From: Parietaria judaica
Lineage: Eukaryota > Streptophyta > Magnoliopsida > Rosales > Urticaceae
Reading direction: 5' to 3'
Length of the DNA stretch: 64,000 nucleotides
Assembly (NCBI GenBank): GCA_954871525.1
Contig: OX940872.1
Location: forward strand, 6,285,180 to 6,349,179
Positions 59,801 to 64,000 of this stretch are shown one piece after another (the stretch's first letter is position 1; every line of letters starts with the position of its first letter). Below the pieces are notes generated by a model. The model worked only from the letters and a program-made list of their open reading frames with translations. It made no database searches and had not been told where the DNA came from. A program made the position numbers and the translations under genes.

Positions 59801-62800
59801 AGCGCGTTCGAGAAGCGAAGGCGCAAACACGACGGGCAGAATTCGAGAACCTCGCGTTTAAAGACGGCGAGGGGGTGGAGTCATTCGGTATTCGACTCAT
59901 GGCGATCGTCAACGACCTCGAGGTGTTGGGCGATCCGGTGACCGAGCACAAGGCGGTGCTCAAATTTCTTCGGAGTGTACCGCGCGCATACAAGCAAATG
60001 GCTACGGCGATCGAGTCGCTCGTTGATCTCAAATCTTTATCAATCGAAGAGCTCACGAGCCGACTCCTAGTTGTAGAGGAGCGAGGCGAACTTGACGAAA
60101 CCGAGCGTTCCGGTGCACGCTTACTCCTCACGGAAGAAGAATGGCTGGCCCGGCAACAACAACGCGAGCGTGGGCAGCGATCTTTCGACGACGGCGACAA
60201 GAAGAACAAACCGAAATGGTCGTCAAACGGCGGTGGCTACGACGAACGTAAGAAGGGAAATTGTCGGTATTGTGGTATCCCCGGCCATTGGGCCAAGGAG
60301 TGTCGCAAGGCGAAGCGCGATCGGGAACGATACGAGCAAGCGAACCTAGCACGCGCCGATACGGAAGAAGACGACGAGCCGGCGCTGCTCATGGCGCAAA
60401 TGTGTACGCTGACCGAGGCAGCCGACGACGCACCACGGGATGTGAGCCCGAACAATGAGAAGGCAGAGCCCGTGCAAGTGGCGGACGGAGTGCGGCAACT
60501 CGACACCGGCCAGCAATAAACGCCAAGCAAACCGATGCGGCGTAACGAGATTAAGGGGGTGATTTGTTGGGATAATATCCTAATCTCGTTTACGTACTTT
60601 GCATGTGGCGTGAATTTGTTTTAGTTATTTTCATTAAAATAAATAACATGTATTCCCTAGTCTATGGGAAGAAATAGCTTAGTATTTGACTTAGTGGTTT
60701 AACGATCATGTGATCGTGGCCAAGAAAATAGGGCATGATTTATTTTCTTCTCTGTTTATTCTGTAATCAATATTTATAAATAAGATCAGAAAACGCTGCT
60801 TGCACTTTAAACGCAGCACCACAAAAGAACGTCTCTCTCAAAATATCCCGTGTTTTATCCTTTACGTGAGTGAGTGTTCGGGTGTGTGCGTTCAATACTC
60901 CCCTCTCGCTCGTTTCTGCACCAACAAGTGGTATCAGAGCGTGGTGTTCGATCCAGCCTCTGTAGCCGATCGGTGTTCGATCCGCTTCGGCAATGTCAGG
61001 AAGAGGAGAAGGAGTATTCGAGGAGGCGACTTCGTCTCCGTCAAAGGCACGGCTTAGCGGCGGTGGCAGTGACGAGCTGCGCATCGTTGAGCGGGTCGTC
61101 AGGGAGAGCGACGGTGCAGCGCACTTTCCGTTCCTCACGCGTACTAATTACGCAGATTGGGTGATCCTGATGAAGGTCCAGTTGCAAGCGCAAGGCTTGT
61201 GGGATGTCATTGAGGACGGCCCCGGAGATCACCGCGAAGATCGACGGGCAATGTCGGTACTGCTCCGGGCAGTGCCGCCGGAACTTATCTGAACCATTGG
61301 CGTCAAGGGGACGGCCAAAAAAGCATGGGACACGCTAAAAGTCATGCGTGTCGGCGTCGAGCGCGTTCGAGAAGCGAAGGCGCAAACACGACGGGCAGAA
61401 TTCGAGAACCTCGCGTTTAAAGACGGCGAGGGGGTGGAGTCATTCGGTATTCGACTCATGGCGATCGTCAACGACCTCGAGGTGTTGGGCGATCCGGTGA
61501 CCGAGCACAAGGCGGTGCTCAAATTTCTTCGGAGTGTACCGCGCGCATACAAGCAAATGGCTACGGCGATCGAGTCGCTCGTTGATCTCAAATCTTTATC
61601 AATCGAAGAGCTCACGAGCCGACTCCTAGTTGTAGAGGAGCGAGGCGAACTTGACGAAACCGAGCGTTCCGGTGCACGCTTACTCCTCACGGAAGAAGAA
61701 TGGCTGGCCCGGCAACAACAACGCGAGCGTGGGCAGCGATCTTTCGACGACGGCGACAAGAAGAACAAACCGAAATGGTCGTCAAACGGCGGTGGCTACG
61801 ACGAACGTAAGAAGGGAAATTGTCGGTATTGTGGTATCCCCGGCCATTGGGCCAAGGAGTGTCGCAAGGCGAAGCGCGATCGGGAACGATACGAGCAAGC
61901 GAACCTAGCACGCGCCGATACGGAAGAAGACGACGAGCCGGCGCTGCTCATGGCGCAAATGTGTACGCTGACCGAGGCAGCCGACGACGCACCACGGGAT
62001 GTGAGCCCGAACAATGAGAAGGCAGAGCCCGTGCAAGTGGCGGACGGAGTGCGGCAACTCGACACCGGCCAGCAATAAACGCCAAGCAAACCGATGCGGC
62101 GTAACGAGATTAAGGGGGTGATTTGTTGGGATAATATCCTAATCTCGTTTACGTACTTTGCATGTGGCGTGAATTTGTTTTAGTTATTTTCATTAAAATA
62201 AATAACATGTATTCCCTAGTCTATGGGAAGAAATAGCTTAGTATTTGACTTAGTGGTTTAACGATCATGTGATCGTGGCCAAGAAAATAGGGCATGATTT
62301 ATTTTCTTCTCTGTTTATTCTGTAATCAATATTTATAAATAAGATCAGAAAACGCTGCTTGCACTTTAAACGCAGCACCACAAAAGAACGTCTCTCTCAA
62401 AATATCCCGTGTTTTATCCTTTACGTGAGTGAGTGTTCGGGTGTGTGCGTTCAATACTCCCCTCTCGGTCGTTTCTGCACCAATACAACTATAATTGCTG
62501 ACCGAATTAAACGATCGATAATGGAATTCCTAGTGGAAAAGTCAAATATCTTTTTAGGCCAATCACTCTATTTTGGGTCCGTTTAATACTTATAGGATTG
62601 ATTCTTCTTTGGACTTGATCACATGTTGATAGATATTATGGGTTAAAATAAAACCTAGAACAATAAATTTGAAAAAAACCGGTTTCAGAACTCCGTTTTC
62701 CTTTAATTAGGTGATCGGTTGAAAAAAACCGGAATATATAGGTTCTAACAAAGGTTCTATGGCTTTTCTTACCCGTCATGACATACTCCGGAGCAGCGTA

Positions 62801-63648
62801 GCCATATGTCCCCACAACTCTCGTCGACACGTGAGTCTTGTCTCCTTGCGGGCCGGCTTTTGCCAACCCAAAATCCGAGAGCTTCGCATTGTATTCCTAT
62901 GAAAGAAAATTTAATATATCTACTACTTAAAGAGTTCAATATATGAAAATTGTTGTACATGAGTAACATACTGAGTCCAACAATATGTTTGATGTCTTGA
63001 AGTCTCGGTAGATCACCGGCTCGGGGCCGTTGTGGAGGAATGCAAGCCCTTTAGCCGCTCCGAGAGCGATTTTGATTCTATTAGACCATGGAAGAGGTAT
63101 GTTTCCTAAAAAATAAAGAACAAAAGTAATGAGAATCAAGAGATCACTTGTTTGTTTAGTTGTGACCTCACCTCATATTTGCTACTATGGCATACAAAAT
63201 TGAATGTAACTTGCTTATGTGCTATTTACAAATATTATAAATTGATTAAGCTTATTCCAAGTCCCCCTTAAAATTTTTTTCATTTTAATAATTATAATAC
63301 AATTTTATTTTATTTACATAAATCCATCCCTCTCAATTTTCAACTAAATTTAAATATAACTCTCCCTCGGATAATTTCCAGCAAAATTTTTAATCTAGCC
63401 CTCGAATGTAATTGCTTGTTCCGTCACTGCTAAAATGAAAAAGAATGTAGCAATAACATTATAAAAAAAAAATTAAAAAAATTAAAAAGTCAAGGAGTTG
63501 AATAAGACTGACTTCTAAAGAGGTGATTCTCAAGGCTGCCACGAGTCATGAACTCGTAGACAAGCAAGCGTTGATCATCTTCAATGCAATACCCGATCAG
63601 CTTAACCAGATTCGGATGATGAAGCTGTCCCAGAAAGTCAACTTCAGC
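56832..63648 (-). CDS. RLCK-VII (PBL34/35/36-like) protein kinase, 3' part
   Basis: Receptor-like cytoplasmic Ser/Thr kinase of the kind that relays signals from surface receptors. Four exons lie in the window and join in phase: 63648-63513, 63105-62972, 62896-62773 and 57304-56832 (867 nt, 288 aa); the first exons are beyond 64000. Visible: [37 protein letters not shown], the catalytic loop [14 protein letters not shown] (D80 of this fragment; RLCK-VII kinases usually have YRD), [27 protein letters not shown] and [20 protein letters not shown]. No catalytic residue visible here is missing. The C-terminal tail (about 70 residues) is alanine- and basic-rich. The last intron (57305-62772) is 5,468 bp because it holds the LTR-gag array; without the array and one TSD it would be 424 bp. 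The last exon is strikingly GC-rich. Confidence 0.92.
57447..57808 (+). repeat. LTR 1 (5' outer)
   Basis: 362 bp, TG...CA with TGTTGG/CCAACA inverted ends. A TATA-like AATATTTATAAATAAG lies at about 57651-57666, suited to start transcription of the downstream gag. One substitution separates it from LTRs 2 and 3 near its start. Confidence 0.95.
57811..57822 (+). promoter_or_regulatory. primer binding site, initiator tRNA-Met type
   Basis: TGGTATCAGAGC begins 3 bases after LTR 1, the usual Copia primer site for reverse transcription. The same site follows LTR 2 (59370-59381) and LTR 3 (60929-60940), but not LTR 4. Confidence 0.95.
57875..58960 (+). CDS. Gag of unit 1, Copia type, with in-frame TGA
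   Basis: Virus-like-particle structural protein of a Copia retroelement. ATG 57875 is the first ATG after the primer site. The frame is 361 codons; codon 100 is TGA (58172-58174), dividing it into 99 and 261 residues in the same frame. Domains: the N-terminal [20 protein letters not shown] and WDVIEDG region; the UBN2/gag core from AWDTLK through [20 protein letters not shown] and SVPRAYKQM; then the zinc knuckle [14 protein letters not shown] (CX2CX4HX4C, codons 277-290). The frame ends VRQLDTGQQ, so it stops just after the LDTG that opens the protease in complete elements. The NYANW here is NYADW in units 2 and 3. GC content is far above the surrounding DNA. It may be silent, or expressed by read-through or from downstream ATG 58226. 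Confidence 0.9.
58994..59000 (+). promoter_or_regulatory. polypurine tract of unit 1
   Basis: AAGGGGG lies 5 bases before LTR 2, the plus-strand priming site. Equivalent tracts precede LTR 3 (60553-60559) and LTR 4 (62112-62118). Confidence 0.85.
59006..59367 (+). repeat. LTR 2 (internal)
   Basis: 362 bp. I saw no difference from LTR 3. It is shared between units 1 and 2, acting in principle as 3' LTR of one and 5' LTR of the next. Confidence 0.95.
59434..60519 (+). CDS. Gag of unit 2, Copia type, with in-frame TGA
   Basis: Same 361-codon frame as unit 1, offset by exactly 1,559 bp, with TGA at 59731-59733 and zinc knuckle at 60262-60303. The 244-residue part read from the downstream ATG (59785) is identical in all three units. 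It has D (NYADW) where unit 1 has N. Flanked on both sides by full LTRs, it could be transcribed as an independent unit. Confidence 0.9.
60565..60926 (+). repeat. LTR 3 (internal)
   Basis: 362 bp, shared between units 2 and 3. I saw no difference from LTR 2. Confidence 0.95.
60993..62078 (+). CDS. Gag of unit 3, Copia type, with in-frame TGA
   Basis: Same frame, with TGA at 61290-61292 and zinc knuckle at 61821-61862. One substitution changes P to S in the N-terminal segment (TSSPSKARL instead of TSSPPKARL). It has NYADW like unit 2. It ends LDTGQQ before the polypurine tract and LTR 4. Confidence 0.9.
62124..62485 (+). repeat. LTR 4 (3' outer)
   Basis: 362 bp. Two substitutions lie near its 3' end: CTCGGTCG for CTCGCTCG, and the final ACCAACA is ACCAATA. 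It is followed directly by the CAACT target duplication and has no primer site after it, as expected of a terminal LTR. Confidence 0.95.
62486..62772 (-). other. residual kinase intron on the 5' side of the array
   Basis: Together with 57305-57446 this is the original last intron of the kinase. It holds the donor GTAAGAAAAG at 62772 and no other feature beyond a short inverted pair around GAAAAAAACCGG. Confidence 0.7.
63262..63429. mobile_element. truncated hAT-type MITE in kinase intron
   Basis: The right end TTGTTCCGTCACTG and interior words (AAATTTAAATATAAC, CTCGAATGTAATTGCT) closely follow the element at 27687-27910. A matching left end and TSD were not found, so the copy is probably truncated. 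Confidence 0.5.
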
Positions 63649-64000
63649 CTGCAATAATTCACTTTCATTAGGGCCGCACTAAGCCGGAGCATGGGTTGAT
63701 ATGGGCCGCATCGATGCTTTATCTTGACCCGACCTGTTCAAAAAATCAAGAGGCCCAAACCAACCAATTTGATAGATTCCGCCTTCTATCTTTATTTTTG
63801 GTTTTTGTAAGATAAGCGTTTTTCCAACTTTTACGAGAGTGATACTAGAACATGTATATCGATGATATTGGTCAAAATACTTAATTAGCCTTATCTACAT
63901 TGTCCTTTTTTCTTTTTTCTTTTTTAATATGACCATTCAAGAGATTTAAGCAAGATATATTAAACTTGTGAAAGTATTATGAGATTTTTTTATTAAGATA
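63649..64000 (-). other. kinase intron continuing past the window edge
   Basis: The upstream acceptor (ATTATTGCAG) ends at 63649. The sequence beyond shows no exon that I could join, so earlier kinase exons, including the ATP-binding loop, lie outside. Confidence 0.7.

Larger units (their letters stand above)
57447..62485 (+). mobile_element. tandem LTR-gag array (TR-GAG-like Copia derivative), 4 LTRs and 3 gag units
   Basis: Structure LTR-gag-LTR-gag-LTR-gag-LTR, exactly 4 x 362 + 3 x 1,197 = 5,039 bp. LTRs open TGTTGGGATAATATCC and close ACCAACA. CAACT is present once on each outer side (57442-57446 and 62486-62490), so the array behaves as one insertion. Each internal part has a Met-tRNA primer site, a gag frame and a polypurine tract but no protease, integrase, reverse transcriptase or RNase H. 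Differences seen between units are few: LTR1 has TTTCG for CTCG, gag 1 has AAAT for AGAT near 58040, gag 3 has GTC for GCC near 61041, LTR4 has two changes near its end. It needs proteins from another element to move, and it lies antisense in a kinase intron. Confidence 0.95.

Overview
This window is nuclear DNA of a flowering plant, almost certainly a eudicot. The genes are intron-containing with GT-AG splice sites, the intergenic DNA is AT-rich, and the families are plant ones: a MYB82-type R2R3-MYB, an RLCK-VII kinase, MIR171 and a plant U11/U12-25K protein. I cannot name the species. Most of the 64 kb is transposon-derived or featureless. Exon models were built by hand from splice signals, phase continuity and family similarity. 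No database search was run.

Layout. 0-15 kb holds no gene; it carries foldback elements and hAT-type miniature elements, several with intact target-site duplications (TSDs). 15.35-16.31 kb is a three-exon R2R3-MYB gene (+). 16.98-22.75 kb is a complete 16-exon TBC/RabGAP gene (-) of 682 aa. 23.3-28.8 kb has a 1.46-kb foldback element, a small hAT element and a tentative two-exon gene (+). 28.7-33.2 kb is a direct segmental duplication; a tRNA-like SINE occupies one copy and the matching site is empty in the other. 35-39.7 kb is an inverted duplication of an unrecognised, decayed gene with a 33-residue acidic repeat; one arm holds a hAT element with a perfect 8-bp TSD. 41.3-41.85 kb has three diverged ~180-bp tandem repeats. 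45-47.4 kb carries two MIR171 hairpins in tandem (+). 49-55.5 kb is mainly long foldback elements around a four-exon minor-spliceosome protein gene, SNRNP25 (+). 56.8-63.65 kb is the 3' part of an RLCK-VII kinase gene (-), running off the right edge.

The most unusual structure is inside the last intron of that kinase gene: LTR-gag-LTR-gag-LTR-gag-LTR, four 362-bp LTRs and three 1,197-bp internal regions with an exact 1,559-bp period. It is bounded by one 5-bp TSD (CAACT). The internal regions keep a primer binding site, a gag frame with CCHC zinc knuckle and a polypurine tract, but all of pol is gone. The gag frame stops just after the LDTG that would open the protease, and all three copies share one in-frame TGA. 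The units are nearly identical, so the amplification is recent.

A second theme is a family of full-length hairpin elements whose ends resemble GGGTTAATTGCGG. Three have perfect 9-bp TSDs (Mutator type) and one has 8 of 9. The host genes show no operon-like linkage. The MYB and RabGAP genes converge, with stop codons 0.67 kb apart.
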